Assembly: GCA_041394725.1 (NCBI GenBank)
Contig: JAWKHR010000017.1
Span: 62,001-126,000, forward strand
Reading direction: 5' to 3'
Source: JAWKHR01 sp041394725
GTDB taxonomy: Bacteria > Acidobacteriota > Vicinamibacteria > Vicinamibacterales > SCN-69-37
Length of the DNA: 64,000 nucleotides
Part shown: in pieces, positions 1-9,152 of the stretch
How the letters are laid out: every line of letters begins with the position of its first letter
How positions within the stretch are numbered: the stretch's first letter is position 1
Notes under the pieces: generated by a model
What the model was told of the DNA's origin: nothing
Seen by the model: only the letters and a program-made list of their open reading frames with translations
The model's database searches: none
Made by a program: the position numbers and the translations under genes

Positions 1-1641
1 GTGGATGTTCGGGCCCCAGCCGACCTTCCCGATGACCAGCATGTCGGGGTCGGTCCAGTGCCCGGGCTTCGACCATCGCACCTTGTCGTCCTGCCGGAAC
101 CCGACCGCCGCCATGTTCGACCAGACGTCGGTCAGGTCGCCGGTCGTCCGCCACAGGTTGCCACCGACCTCGGCGCCCCACTCCCACACGCGGCCCATGC
201 CGTACTGGCACAGCGAATAGACGATGTCGCGGTTCACGGCGTCGAGCGCCTCGCGCATCACGCGGAACGGCTTCTGCAGGTCGGCGACGGGCTGCGTGGG
301 ATCGGTCCCGCCGTAGGAGCACCAGTCGTATTTCAGCAGGTCGATCCCCCAGGCCGCCCACGTGCGCGCGTCGATCGCCTCGAAGCCCTGGCTCCCGGGC
401 AGGCCCTGGCAGGTCCGCGGCCCGGGCGACGAGTAGATGCCGATCTTCAGGCCGCGCGCGTGGACGGCGTCGGCGAGGCCCGGCATGTCCGGGAACTTCT
501 CGTTGGGCTGCAGCACGCCGTCCGCGTCGCGCTCGCCTTCCCACCCGTCGTCGATGTTCACGAACTGATAGCCGTGGGCCGCGAGGCCCGAGGCGACCAT
601 GGCGTCGGCCGCGGCGCGGACCTTCCCCTCGTCCACGGTGCGCCCCCAGACGTTCCACGAGTTCCACCCGAGGGGCGGCGTCAGCGCGAGCGCGTCGGTG
701 CCGCCGACGATCGTCAGCGTGCCCGTCGCGCGGCCGCGGGCGTTGGTCACCGTGAGCGCCACGTCGGTCCGGCCCTCGCGGGCGATCCGGCCGGTGATGA
801 TCCCGGTGGACGAGTCGAGCGTCAGTCCCTCGGGCAGGCCACGCGCCTCGAACGCCAGCGGCGCGGCCCCCGTGGCGGGCACCCGGAAGAGGAACGGCCG
901 CCCGGGCGTGCCGCCCGTGATGCGCGGTGCGTTGATCCGCGGCGTCTCCGGCCAGCCGGACGCGATCGCGGGCGGCGGCTCGGACGGGAACGTCCAGGTC
1001 TCCGGCCGCGTGGTCGCGCCCGGGCGCAGGTACAGGAGCGCCCCGCCCCAGTCGGCATAATCGCCGTTGCTCGTGTCGCCGCCGTCGTCGATGAACAGTT
1101 CGAGGAACCGCGCGCCGATGACGTCGATGTCCACGAGCGCCGGGGCGTCGCCGGGGCGCAGCACGCCGCTCTCGAACCGCTTCCGGTCGTCCACCCAGAC
1201 CTCGACCGCGACCGAGGCCTCGCCCCGGGCCAGGTCGTCGAGGCCGACCATGGACACGAAGCGCGTCGCCTGCCCCTTCAGGTCGACGATCAGCTCGTTG
1301 ATCGAGAGCGTGCCGATGCCATGCGGGTAGACGACGCCGCCCAGCGTGATGGGTGTCGGTGCCGGCGCGCCGCCCCGGGCGCCGCCGCCAGCCGCGCCGC
1401 GGCCGCCGGCCCCGCGGCCTCGTGGCGGCCGGGCGAGTGTCTCGCCCACGCGCGGCGTCTGGCGTCGCTGCACCATGCGAGACAGGTCGAGGCCATCCAG
1501 CCAGATCGCATCCGGCGGCGCGGCCTCGGCCGTCAACGCGGCGCGCACGGCATCCTGCCGCCGCGCCTGGAGGCCGGCCGCTCCGGCCGCCACCAGCACG
1601 GCGGCCACCGCCATCATCAGGGCTCGTCGCATGTCGGGCAT
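1..1641 (-). CDS. GH27 alpha-galactosidase, secreted, 3' end outside the window
   Basis: Hydrolyses terminal alpha-galactosyl residues from oligo- and polysaccharides, probably outside the cytoplasm. About 547 codons are visible. Order: signal peptide, NPCBM-like carbohydrate-binding module (about residues 40-170), a short putative-Ig segment with the PRITGGTPGRPFLF-type motif, then the GH27 barrel opening with TPPLGWNSWN. The nucleophile lies in LLKYDWC and the acid/base Asp in DPDML, close to the window edge, where the sequence reads VGWGPNIH. The start at 1641 has GAGG about 10 nt upstream; an in-frame ATG at 1632 is the alternative. It has the same architecture as the GH27 gene at 6452-8470, so the two are paralogues. 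Missing: the C-terminal beta domain. Family assignment is firm; the exact substrate is inferred. Confidence 0.9.
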   Translation of the reverse strand, partial: MPDMRRALMMAVAAVLVAAGAAGLQARRQDAVRAALTAEAAPPDAIWLDGLDLSRMVQRRQTPRVGETLARPPRGRGAGGRGAAGGGARGGAPAPTPITLGGVVYPHGIGTLSINELIVDLKGQATRFVSMVGLDDLARGEASVAVEVWVDDRKRFESGVLRPGDAPALVDIDVIGARFLELFIDDGGDTSNGDYADWGGALLYLRPGATTRPETWTFPSEPPPAIASGWPETPRINAPRITGGTPGRPFLFRVPATGAAPLAFEARGLPEGLTLDSSTGIITGRIAREGRTDVALTVTNARGRATGTLTIVGGTDALALTPPLGWNSWNVWGRTVDEGKVRAAADAMVASGLAAHGYQFVNIDDGWEGERDADGVLQPNEKFPDMPGLADAVHARGLKIGIYSSPGPRTCQGLPGSQGFEAIDARTWAAWGIDLLKYDWCSYGGTDPTQPVADLQKPFRVMREALDAVNRDIVYSLCQYGMGRVWEWGAEVGGNLWRTTGDLTDVWSNMAAVGFRQDDKVRWSKPGHWTDPDMLVIGKVGWGPNIH

Positions 1642-1767
1642 GCTACCCGGTCCTCGCGCGGCGGCCGCATGAAAACGGTTGATGGGATCATCACGCCCGG
1701 CGACGGCGGCGGCGCGCCCGTTCGCGAAGGTCGGGCGGCGCGTACGGGCGCGTACGGGTGCGGCGGG

Positions 1768-2418
1768 TCAGCGGGCCCAGGCGTTGAGCGAGGCGAGTTC
1801 CCGGCGAACGGTTTCGTCCCACTCGGCCTGGCGCGCGGCGTTCAGCCCGTGCACGGTCTCGCGGTCGTAGGCGCTCTGCCGCCGCGCGTCCTCGTCGATG
1901 AAGGGCTGGACGAGGTCCTGGAACTCCTGCTGCGACGCCCGGCAGGGATCGGTCAGCTCGCGCAGCCGCTTGCGGATGCGACGCACGTGCACCTCGCTCA
2001 GGTCGAAGTGCGTCTGCTCGTGGTCGAGCGCGCGGCGGCCGTCCTCGTTCCGTTCGAGCACGGCCGGCTTGACCCACGACCGATCGGGCAGGAAGGTCGA
2101 CGACACACGGACCGACAGCACCCCGCTCGCGCACTGCGCGTCGTACGAGATCACGTAGACGGTGAGCGCGGCCACCTCGCTCGCCGGATCCGGCGTGCCG
2201 CGGAAGTCGGCCCACGTGAGCGGGCGGAGGCGCGACCAGGCGATGCCGGCCGGGGCGGCCGGCGGCGCGGACGCGCTGGCGGACCTCGACGAGGGGGCGG
2301 ACGCGGGTCCGGGGGAGGGCACGGCGGGCGCGTCGCGTCCCGCGCCGCAGCCGGCGGCCGCTGCCACGACGGCGCCTGCCGTCACGAGCCCGATCCGGCG
2401 GAGACGTCCCACCCTCAT
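1768..2418 (-). CDS. DUF922-like putative metalloprotease lipoprotein
   Basis: 216 residues. A signal sequence ends in a lipobox (AAGC, Cys24), followed by a Pro/Ser/Ala-rich linker to about residue 58 and a DUF922-type domain starting RPLTWADF. The domain contains HEQTH (residues 133-137), an HExxH zinc motif, with a further His at 144 in HFDLSEVH. Seen: lipobox and HExxH. Known: DUF922 proteins are predicted secreted Zn-dependent proteases with no defined substrate. The start is taken at 2418 because it opens the basic n-region of the signal peptide; in-frame ATGs upstream (2439, 2469) would put extra residues before it. It diverges from the sigma factor gene at 2514. Substrate unknown. Confidence 0.75.
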   Translation of the reverse strand: MRVGRLRRIGLVTAGAVVAAAAGCGAGRDAPAVPSPGPASAPSSRSASASAPPAAPAGIAWSRLRPLTWADFRGTPDPASEVAALTVYVISYDAQCASGVLSVRVSSTFLPDRSWVKPAVLERNEDGRRALDHEQTHFDLSEVHVRRIRKRLRELTDPCRASQQEFQDLVQPFIDEDARRQSAYDRETVHGLNAARQAEWDETVRRELASLNAWAR

Positions 2419-2476
2419 GCCTCGCGTCCATGATGCCATGCCGGCCGGTCCGGGCGGACCGCGACGCACCGCGCCG

Positions 2477-2482
2477 TATAAT
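2477..2482 (+). promoter_or_regulatory. Consensus -10 box (TATAAT) for the sigma/kinase operon
   Basis: A perfect TATAAT lies 31 nt before the ATG of the sigma factor gene. No good TTGACA match is seen 16-18 nt upstream, so the promoter is supported only by its -10 element and position in the divergent intergenic gap. Confidence 0.5.
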
Positions 2483-2513
2483 CGAACGGCCCCGCTCCCC
2501 CGGCATTCGAGGC

Positions 2514-3095
2514 ATGACTTCCGACACTCCCCGGCCGGCCGACGTGACGACCCTGCTCCTGGCCCTGCGCGAGACGCCGGATCCGGAGCGCGTCCGCGCG
2601 CTGATGGACGCGGTGTACCCCGAGCTCAGGCGCGTGGCCGGCGGCCTGATGCGGCGCGAGCGGTCCGACCACACGCTGCAGCCCACGGCGCTCGTGCACG
2701 AGGCCTATCTCTCACTCGTCGATCACTCCCGCCTGGACTGGCAGAGCCGCGCGCACTTCTTCGGCGCCGCCGCGAATGCCATGCGCCGCATCCTGGTGGA
2801 CCACGCCCGCGCGCGCGCCGCCCAGAAACGCGGCGGAGCCCAGGCGCTGGTCACGTTCGACGAGGGCCTGGGCCACGGCGCCGCCATGGACGTGTCGCTC
2901 CTCGACCTCCACGACGCGCTCGAGCGCTTCGCGGCGCTCGATCCCCGGGCGGCGGAGATCGTCGAGCTGCGCGTGTTCGGCGGCCTGACGGTCCCGGAAG
3001 TCGCCGAGGTGCTGCACGTGTCGAAACGCACCGTGGACAACGACTGGGCCATGGCCCGGATGTGGCTCGCGCGCGAGCTGAGGACGCCACGATGA
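2514..3095 (+). CDS. RNA polymerase sigma-70 factor, ECF-like (Ser/Thr-kinase-linked)
   Basis: 193 residues. Region 2 is recognisable in LQPTALVHEAYLSLVD and the following HFFGAAANAMRRILVDHAR; region 4 is a helix-turn-helix around LTVPEVAEVLHVSKRTVDNDW. This is the ECF-like group (TIGR02999 type) that is expanded in Acidobacteria and Planctomycetes. Its stop overlaps the start of the downstream Ser/Thr kinase (ATGA at 3092-3095), so the pair is translationally coupled. In such cassettes the kinase is thought to control the sigma factor by phosphorylation; no classical anti-sigma gene is seen here. ATG 2514 is chosen because family similarity begins just after it and a -10 box sits upstream; an in-frame ATG at 2430 would overlap the promoter. 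Confidence 0.9.
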   Translation: MTSDTPRPADVTTLLLALRETPDPERVRALMDAVYPELRRVAGGLMRRERSDHTLQPTALVHEAYLSLVDHSRLDWQSRAHFFGAAANAMRRILVDHARARAAQKRGGAQALVTFDEGLGHGAAMDVSLLDLHDALERFAALDPRAAEIVELRVFGGLTVPEVAEVLHVSKRTVDNDWAMARMWLARELRTPR

Positions 3096-5599
3096 CCGGG
3101 ACGGACCGCTACGCGCGCCTCAAGGACCTCGTCACCCGGGCGCGCGAGATTCCGCGCGACGCGCGGGCCGCCTTCCTCGACGAGGCGTGCGCCGGCGACG
3201 CGGCGCTGCGGGCCGAGGCGGAGGCGCTGCTCGGCCACGACGTCAGCCTCGACGTGCTGCAGACGGCGGCCTTCGGATCCGCGACCGAGGCCGGCGACCC
3301 GGCGGAGGCACCGCCGGACCGCGTCGGCCCGTACGAGATCCGCGACGTCCTCGGCGAGGGCGGCATGGGCGTCGTCTACCGTGCCGAGCAGCGCGAGCCG
3401 ATCCGGCGCGACGTCGCGCTGAAGCTGGTCCGGCGCGGCATGGACACCGCGCGCATCGTCGCGCGCTTCGAGCAGGAGCGCCAGACGCTGGCGCGGATGG
3501 ACCACCCGCACGTCGCGCGCGTCATCGACGCCGGCGCGACGCCCGAGGGCCGACCTTTCTTCGTCATGGACCTGGTCGACGGGCTGCCCGTCACGCGCTA
3601 CGCGGACACGCACGGCCTCGACCTGCCGGCCCGGCTCGCGCTCTTCCAGGCCGTGTGCGAGGGCGTGCGGCACGCGCACCAGCGCGGCATCATCCACCGC
3701 GACCTGAAGCCGTCGAACATCCTGGTCGTCAATCGCGACGGCCGCCCGGTCCCGAAGGTCATCGACTTCGGCATCGCCAAGGCCATCGAGGCGCCGGACG
3801 GCGAGCTGACGCGCGGCAGCGGCATCGGCACGCCGGCCTACATGAGCCCCGAACAGGCGGGCGTCTCGTCGGCGCCGGTGGACACGCGCACGGACGTCTA
3901 CGCGCTCGGCGTCCTCCTCTACGAGCTGCTCACCGGGCAGCCGCCGTTCCGCCTGCAGTCCGGCACGCCGGCGGAGGTCTATCGCGCGATGCGCGAGACC
4001 ACGCCAACGCGACCGAGCCACGTGCAGCCGGGCGTGCCCGCGGTGCGCACGGGCGCGCTCACCGGCGACCTCGACAGCATCGTGCTCAAGGCCATCGAGG
4101 TCGATCCCGATCGCCGCTACGCCTCGGTCGAGCAGCTGATGGACGACCTCGAACGCCATCGCCTGGGCCTGCCGGTGACGGCGCGCGCGGCCACCTGGCG
4201 GTACCGCGCCGGCAAGTTCGTCGGCCGGCACCGGATCGGCGTCGCGGCCTCCCTCGTCGCGGTGGTCGCGCTGGCCGCCAGCCTCGTGATCGCGCTGCTC
4301 AGCCTGCGGGACGCCCGCCGGGAACGCGACGCGGCCGCCGAGGCGCGGGACGTCGCCGAGGCCACCACGGACTTCCTCGTCGGGATGGTCGGGGCCGCGA
4401 ACCCCGAGCGCAACGCCACGAACACGACGGACGTCCGGGTGCGCGACGTGCTGGATCGCGCGGTGTCGAGCCTCGAGGGCCGTTTCGGCGACCAGCCCGC
4501 CATCGCCGCGCGCCTGCGCTACGAGATCGGCCGCACGTACTTCTCGCTCGACGCCTATCAGCCCGCCTGCACGCAGTTCGAGCAGTCCCGCGACGTCGCG
4601 AGCCAGGCGTTCGGCCCGCTCAGCCCCTGGGCGGTGGCCGCCGCCACGATGATCTCCCGCTGCCGGCAGGCCACCGGCGAGTTCGACGCCGCCGCGGCCG
4701 TGATGACGCCACTGATCGAGGCGTGCGCACCAGACCCGCCACCGGCCGCGTCGTGCCACCAGGTCTACGCGGCCGCCGGCAGTGCGGCCAACGAACGGCG
4801 GGAGTTCGCTGCCGCCGAGCCATTCATCCGGCGGGCCCTCGCCACCGGCTCGCAGGATCCGGACGACGCGGGGCGGATCGGCGACACCTACAACCTCGCG
4901 ATCTCGATTCACGAGCAGGGCGGGCGCAACGACGAGGCCGAGGCGCTCTACAAGGACACGCTCGAGCGATCGACGCGCGTCCTGGGGACCGAAGACGTCA
5001 CCACCCTGGGCATCCGCCGGAGCCTCGCCATCCTCTACCAGCAGACGGACCGCATCGACCAGGCGATCCCGATCTTCGAGTCGCTCATCGCGATCCGCAC
5101 GCGCCGGTACGGGCCGACCGCGAGCCCGGTGCTGCAGCTGAAGAACCAGCTCGCGGGCGCCTACTGCAACTCCGGCCAGCTCGACCGCTGCGTGGACCTC
5201 ATCAAGCAGGTCGTGGACGGCAAGATCGCCACCCTCGGCCCCGACAACCCGTCCACCCTGCTCTCGATGATGAACTGGGGCGCCGCGCTCGACGCCGCGG
5301 GCCGGTCCGACGAGGCGCTCGACGTCGTGGGCGACGCGGTCACGCGCGCCAACCGCGTGCTGCCACCCAATCACGGCAACCTCGGCCCCTATGCCCTCGA
5401 CTACGCGAAGCGGCTGGCGAAGGCCGGGCGGTGGCGCGAGGCGGAACCCCAGGCACTCGCGGCCCACGCCCGGCTCCAGCGCCTCCGCGGCGACGACTTC
5501 CCACTCACCCGCGAGGCCGCGTCGCTGCTCGCCGAGATCTACACCGCGCTTGGCCAGAAAGCGAAGGCGGAGGCGTGGAAAGCACAGGGAGGGTCCTGA
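3092..5599 (+). CDS. Membrane Ser/Thr protein kinase with C-terminal TPR repeats
   Basis: 835 residues. The cytoplasmic Hanks-type kinase domain spans about 78-345, with Gly loop GEGGMGVVY (88-96), catalytic Lys111, HRDLKPSN (202-209) and DFG (225-227), so it should be active. A single transmembrane helix at about 383-405 (IGVAASLVAVVALAASLVIA) is followed by a region of about 430 residues built of TPR-like repeats of the Kinesin-light-chain/TPR_10-12 type, presumably outside the membrane as sensor or partner-binding part. A short helical segment (about 1-75, EARALLGHD type) precedes the kinase, as in many acidobacterial kinases. It overlaps the sigma factor gene by 4 nt and probably signals through it. 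The signal sensed is unknown. Confidence 0.92.
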   Translation: MTGTDRYARLKDLVTRAREIPRDARAAFLDEACAGDAALRAEAEALLGHDVSLDVLQTAAFGSATEAGDPAEAPPDRVGPYEIRDVLGEGGMGVVYRAEQREPIRRDVALKLVRRGMDTARIVARFEQERQTLARMDHPHVARVIDAGATPEGRPFFVMDLVDGLPVTRYADTHGLDLPARLALFQAVCEGVRHAHQRGIIHRDLKPSNILVVNRDGRPVPKVIDFGIAKAIEAPDGELTRGSGIGTPAYMSPEQAGVSSAPVDTRTDVYALGVLLYELLTGQPPFRLQSGTPAEVYRAMRETTPTRPSHVQPGVPAVRTGALTGDLDSIVLKAIEVDPDRRYASVEQLMDDLERHRLGLPVTARAATWRYRAGKFVGRHRIGVAASLVAVVALAASLVIALLSLRDARRERDAAAEARDVAEATTDFLVGMVGAANPERNATNTTDVRVRDVLDRAVSSLEGRFGDQPAIAARLRYEIGRTYFSLDAYQPACTQFEQSRDVASQAFGPLSPWAVAAATMISRCRQATGEFDAAAAVMTPLIEACAPDPPPAASCHQVYAAAGSAANERREFAAAEPFIRRALATGSQDPDDAGRIGDTYNLAISIHEQGGRNDEAEALYKDTLERSTRVLGTEDVTTLGIRRSLAILYQQTDRIDQAIPIFESLIAIRTRRYGPTASPVLQLKNQLAGAYCNSGQLDRCVDLIKQVVDGKIATLGPDNPSTLLSMMNWGAALDAAGRSDEALDVVGDAVTRANRVLPPNHGNLGPYALDYAKRLAKAGRWREAEPQALAAHARLQRLRGDDFPLTREAASLLAEIYTALGQKAKAEAWKAQGGS

Positions 5600-5627
5600 G
5601 GTTCCCAGGGTCCCTCCAGCGATGGCC

Positions 5628-6455
5628 CTATCTCAACAGCGCCACCGCCCGCAGCGGAGCGCCGCTGCCGCCCGCAATCTTCATCGGCAGCGCGATGATG
5701 ATCGCGCCACGAGCAGGCAGGCGATCGAGGTTCGTGAGGTTCTCGAACGCCGGGATGTTCTGGTCGTACAGCACGCGGTGACTCCCGAACTCCGACGACT
5801 GGCCATAGTCGATGCTCGCCGTGTCGATGCCGATGGCATGCAGCCGCCGGTTGGCCACCAGCCAGCGCGCCGCGTCGGGATGCAGGCCCGGGAAGTGCAG
5901 CTTCGGCACGGCGGCCTCGCCGCGCTCGGCGGTGCCCAGGTAGCGCGCCGCGTCCGGCCACCTCGACGAAAAGCCCGTCCGGATCAGCAGGATCGCGTCG
6001 TCCTCCATCTCGCCGTGCGTGGCTTCCCACGCCTCGAGGTCGGCGACCGTCACCTGGTAATCCGGATCCGCGTCCGCCCCGGCGCTGACGTCGAGCAGGA
6101 GCGCGGGGCCGATCAGGTGCTCGAGCGGAATCTGGTCCACGGTCTCGCGGCCGCGTGCGAAGTGGACCGGCGCGTCGATGTGGGTGCCGCCGTGCTCGGC
6201 GCCCAAGAAGTTGTTCGCGGCGTAATACCAGCCGCCGGGCGTCTCTCCGTCGGCGACCGTCTCCAGGTGGAACGGTTCGGCGGTCGGCCAGAAGATCGTG
6301 TCCGGGCCGTACGCGTGCGAGAGATCGACGATGTCGCCCCCGGCCAGCAGCGCCTCCGGTGAACGGTCGGGCGCAGTGCAGCCGGCGGCGAACAGGGTGA
6401 CGGCGGCCCCGGCGATCGTCAGGGCGGGAATGAGCCTGAACCGTCGCGCGCTCAT
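5628..6455 (-). CDS. Cyclase-family metal-dependent hydrolase, lipoprotein
   Basis: 275 residues. An N-terminal lipoprotein signal ends in FAAGC; the rest is a cyclase/kynurenine-formamidase-like domain (PF04199 type). The diagnostic metal motif HGGTHIDAP is at about residues 88-96 and the start of the fold, IVDLSHAYGPDTIFWP, is intact. Known members hydrolyse N-formylkynurenine, isatin or related cyclic amides; the lipoprotein anchoring makes tryptophan catabolism less likely, so substrate is not assigned. The start codon overlaps the stop of the GH27 gene upstream on the same strand (6452-6455), so the two are probably co-transcribed. It converges with the kinase gene 28 bp away. Confidence 0.85.
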   Translation of the reverse strand: MSARRFRLIPALTIAGAAVTLFAAGCTAPDRSPEALLAGGDIVDLSHAYGPDTIFWPTAEPFHLETVADGETPGGWYYAANNFLGAEHGGTHIDAPVHFARGRETVDQIPLEHLIGPALLLDVSAGADADPDYQVTVADLEAWEATHGEMEDDAILLIRTGFSSRWPDAARYLGTAERGEAAVPKLHFPGLHPDAARWLVANRRLHAIGIDTASIDYGQSSEFGSHRVLYDQNIPAFENLTNLDRLPARGAIIIALPMKIAGGSGAPLRAVALLR

Positions 6456-8470
6456 CGCACGCTCCCGATGCGCACGAAGACCACGCCGTGCCGCGGCACG
6501 GTCGCCTCGAACGTCCCGGTCGCCGGCGGCAGGTCGCGCTGGCGCCAGATGTCACGGACGGGCTGCGTACCGGTCAGCCCGAGATCCGCCCACGTCGCGG
6601 TCACCGTGGCCGGCTCCGGGCCACGATTGAACAACCCGACCGCCGTCGTGCCGTCGGCCATCGGCCGGGACCAGACTTCGGTCCAGCCGTCGCTCGTCCG
6701 GCGGCCGGCGGGCTTGCCCAGCTCGTCCTGGTTGACCGCGAGCATCTCGCGGTTGCCCAGCAGGTCCGTCGTCCATTGATCGATGTGCGCGAGGTCCGCG
6801 CCGATGAGCATCGGCGCGGCCTGCAGCGCCCACAGCGAGATGTGCGTGAGCTGCTCGTCCGGCGTGAGGTCGGTCGGCCGCGTGCCCTGGCTCCAGCCGA
6901 CCATGCCGACGACCAGCATGTCCGTGTCGTTCCAGCCGCCCGGCCCGGCGTAGGCCTCGCGCCCCGTCTGCTGGAACCCGATGCCCGACATGCTCGGCCA
7001 GTTGTCGCGGATGTCTCCGGTCATGCGCCACAGGTTGCCGCCCACCTCCCGGCCCCACTCCCACACATTGCCCCAGCCGTACTGGCAGATGCTGAAGACG
7101 ACGTCGCGGTCGAGGGAATCGAGGACGCCGCGCATCAGCCGGTAGGGCCGTTGCAGGTCCTCGAGGCGGTTCCGGTCGCCCTGGTAGGAGCACCAGTCGT
7201 ACTTCAGGTAGTCGAAGCCCCAGGCCGCCCAGGTCTTCGCGTCCTGCGCCTCGTGGTCGAAGCTCGCGACCAGTCCCTGGCACGTGGTCGGCCCCGGCGA
7301 CGAGTAGATGCCCGCCTTGAGCCCCAGCGAATGGATGTGGTTCACGAGGCCCGGCATGTCCGGGAAGTTGTCGTTGGTCGTGATCTCGCCCTTCGCGTCG
7401 CGACCGCTCGCCGGGTTCCGGCGTTCGCCGCCTTCCCACACGTCGTCGATGTTGATGTACGCGTAGCCCTGGCGATCGAGTCCGCTCGCGACCATGCCGT
7501 CGGCCGACGCGCGCACGCGCTCGGCGGTGACGGTGTTGCCCCACGCGTTCCACGAGTTCCAGCCGAGCGGGGGCGTCTGCGCCAGCGCGTGGGTACCGCC
7601 GACGATCACGAGGTCGCCGGTGGCGCGGCCGCGCGCGTTGCTCACGGTGAGGTGCACGGTCGTCCGACCGGCGCGCGCGAGCGACCCGGTGATCAGACCG
7701 CGGTCGGCGTCGAGCGTCAGGCCCTCGGGCAGGTTCGCCGCCTCGAAGCGCAGCGGCGCCTCGCCCGAGGCCGGAATCAGGAACATGAACGGCCGGCCCG
7801 GTGTCGCGCCCGTGATGCGCGGGTAGTTGAGCAGCGGCATCGCCGAGCGGCTGGACGCGATCGGCGGCGGCGCGCCGGCGGCCGGCATGACGACCGCCGG
7901 CCGCTGCGACGAGGCGTCTCGCATCGTGATGAGCGCGCCGCCCCAGTTCGCCGAGTCGCTGCCGGTGCCGTCGTTGCCGTCCACGACCGCAAGCACGAGG
8001 CGCCGGGCGTCACGCAGGTCGGCGGTCAGGTGCTTCGGAGCGTCGCCACCCCGCATCAGGCCGGAGTCGGCGATCCTGCGACCGTCCACCCACACGCCGA
8101 AAATCACCGAACCGCGGCCGGCGGGAACCGCGGCGTCGATGCCGACCATGGCGTCGAAGCGGGTCGCCGCGCCGTGCAGGTCGATCTGCAGGTCGCGGTC
8201 GGACTCGAGCGGCACCGCGTGCGCGTAGGTCACGTCGCCCAGCCGGTAGACCGGCGCGGGCGGCGGCGTCGCCTGGCCGCGGCCTCGACCGCGCGGGCGC
8301 CGGAGCGGCACGTCGGCCAGGTCCAGGGCGTCCACCCAGATGCCCCGGGCGGGGGCGTCGGCCGCGCTCAGCTCGGCGGGGCCGAGGGCCTGGGCGCCGC
8401 CGGTCAGGCCGGCCGCCAGCGCGACGAATCCGGCAACGAGGGTTCCCGCGACCGCCTGTGCCCTGCGCAT
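6452..8470 (-). CDS. GH27 alpha-galactosidase with NPCBM and Ig-like modules
   Basis: 672 residues, complete. Signal peptide, NPCBM-like module (about 40-190), putative-Ig module (about 215-300, PRITGATPGRPFMF), then the GH27 catalytic barrel from TPPLGWNSWN and a C-terminal beta domain. The nucleophile is Asp425 in YLKYDWC and the acid/base Asp517 in WNDTDML; the family usually has DPDML, so Pro is replaced by Thr. The start has GGGGAGG 6 nt upstream and a TACAAT -10 box at 8504-8499. It is the first gene of a two-gene unit with the cyclase-family lipoprotein and a paralogue of the truncated GH27 at 1-1641. Predicted to be secreted and to act on alpha-galactosides such as galactomannan side chains (inference). 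Confidence 0.93.
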   Translation of the reverse strand: MRRAQAVAGTLVAGFVALAAGLTGGAQALGPAELSAADAPARGIWVDALDLADVPLRRPRGRGRGQATPPPAPVYRLGDVTYAHAVPLESDRDLQIDLHGAATRFDAMVGIDAAVPAGRGSVIFGVWVDGRRIADSGLMRGGDAPKHLTADLRDARRLVLAVVDGNDGTGSDSANWGGALITMRDASSQRPAVVMPAAGAPPPIASSRSAMPLLNYPRITGATPGRPFMFLIPASGEAPLRFEAANLPEGLTLDADRGLITGSLARAGRTTVHLTVSNARGRATGDLVIVGGTHALAQTPPLGWNSWNAWGNTVTAERVRASADGMVASGLDRQGYAYINIDDVWEGGERRNPASGRDAKGEITTNDNFPDMPGLVNHIHSLGLKAGIYSSPGPTTCQGLVASFDHEAQDAKTWAAWGFDYLKYDWCSYQGDRNRLEDLQRPYRLMRGVLDSLDRDVVFSICQYGWGNVWEWGREVGGNLWRMTGDIRDNWPSMSGIGFQQTGREAYAGPGGWNDTDMLVVGMVGWSQGTRPTDLTPDEQLTHISLWALQAAPMLIGADLAHIDQWTTDLLGNREMLAVNQDELGKPAGRRTSDGWTEVWSRPMADGTTAVGLFNRGPEPATVTATWADLGLTGTQPVRDIWRQRDLPPATGTFEATVPRHGVVFVRIGSVR

Positions 8471-8571
8471 GTGTGTCCTCCCCGGCTGGTGTGGCGCGAT
8501 TGTAACGCCGCCCGCCCGGATGGCGCGGATCGGCTGCGCGCGCGACCGGGCGCGGGATACGATGGCCCATC

Positions 8572-9147
8572 ATGACGAAGGGGCGGCTCGAGGCCTTCAG
8601 CGACGGCGTCATCGCGATCATCATCACGATCATGGTGCTCGAGCTGCCGCGGCCGGAGGGCGCGGATCTCGCCGCCCTCTCGCACGTCGCGCCCGGCCTG
8701 CTGGGCTACGTGCTCAGCTTCGCCCTGATCGGTATCTACTGGAACAATCACCACCACATGCTCCACGCCTGCCGGCACGTGAGCGGCGGCGCGCTCTGGG
8801 CCAACCTGCACCTGCTCTTCTGGCTGTCGCTCGTGCCCTACACCACGGCCTACATGGAGGAGCAGGCGTTCGTCGCCGTGCCCGTCGCGGCCTACGGCGC
8901 GGTGCTCCTGGCATCGGGCGTCGCGTGGCTCCTGCTGCAGCACGCGCTCATCCGCGCGAACGGCCCTGAGTCGCGCATCGCGCGCGCGGTCGAGCACGAC
9001 GTGAAGGGGCGGATGTCGGCCGTGCTCTACACGTTCGCGCTGGGGGTCGCCTTCGTGGCGCCCTGGGCGTCGCTCGTCCTCTACGTGGCCGTGGCGCTGA
9101 TGTGGCTCGTGCCGGATCGACGGTTCGAGCGCGCCCTCGGGGAGTGA
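8572..9147 (+). CDS. TMEM175-like potassium channel family membrane protein
   Basis: 191 residues, about six transmembrane helices. The N-terminal RLEAFSDGVIAIIITIMVLEL carries the RxxxFSDGVxAIxxTLxVL signature of the TMEM175 family (DUF1211), where this first helix lines the pore. Bacterial members are potassium-permeable tetramers. The conserved HxxM-type second helix (WNNHHHML) is also present. A TACGAT hexamer at 8558-8563 leaves only 8 nt to the ATG and no Shine-Dalgarno sequence is visible, suggesting a leaderless transcript. bshB1 starts 6 nt after its stop, so the three genes 8572-11047 may form one operon. Confidence 0.88.
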   Translation: MTKGRLEAFSDGVIAIIITIMVLELPRPEGADLAALSHVAPGLLGYVLSFALIGIYWNNHHHMLHACRHVSGGALWANLHLLFWLSLVPYTTAYMEEQAFVAVPVAAYGAVLLASGVAWLLLQHALIRANGPESRIARAVEHDVKGRMSAVLYTFALGVAFVAPWASLVLYVAVALMWLVPDRRFERALGE

Positions 9148-9152
9148 CCGTC

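Noticed and set aside
1..2433. A long open frame on the plus strand
   Set aside because: It is a mirror of the minus-strand GH27 and DUF922 genes in very GC-rich DNA, has composition of arginine/proline-rich shadows and no recognisable domain.
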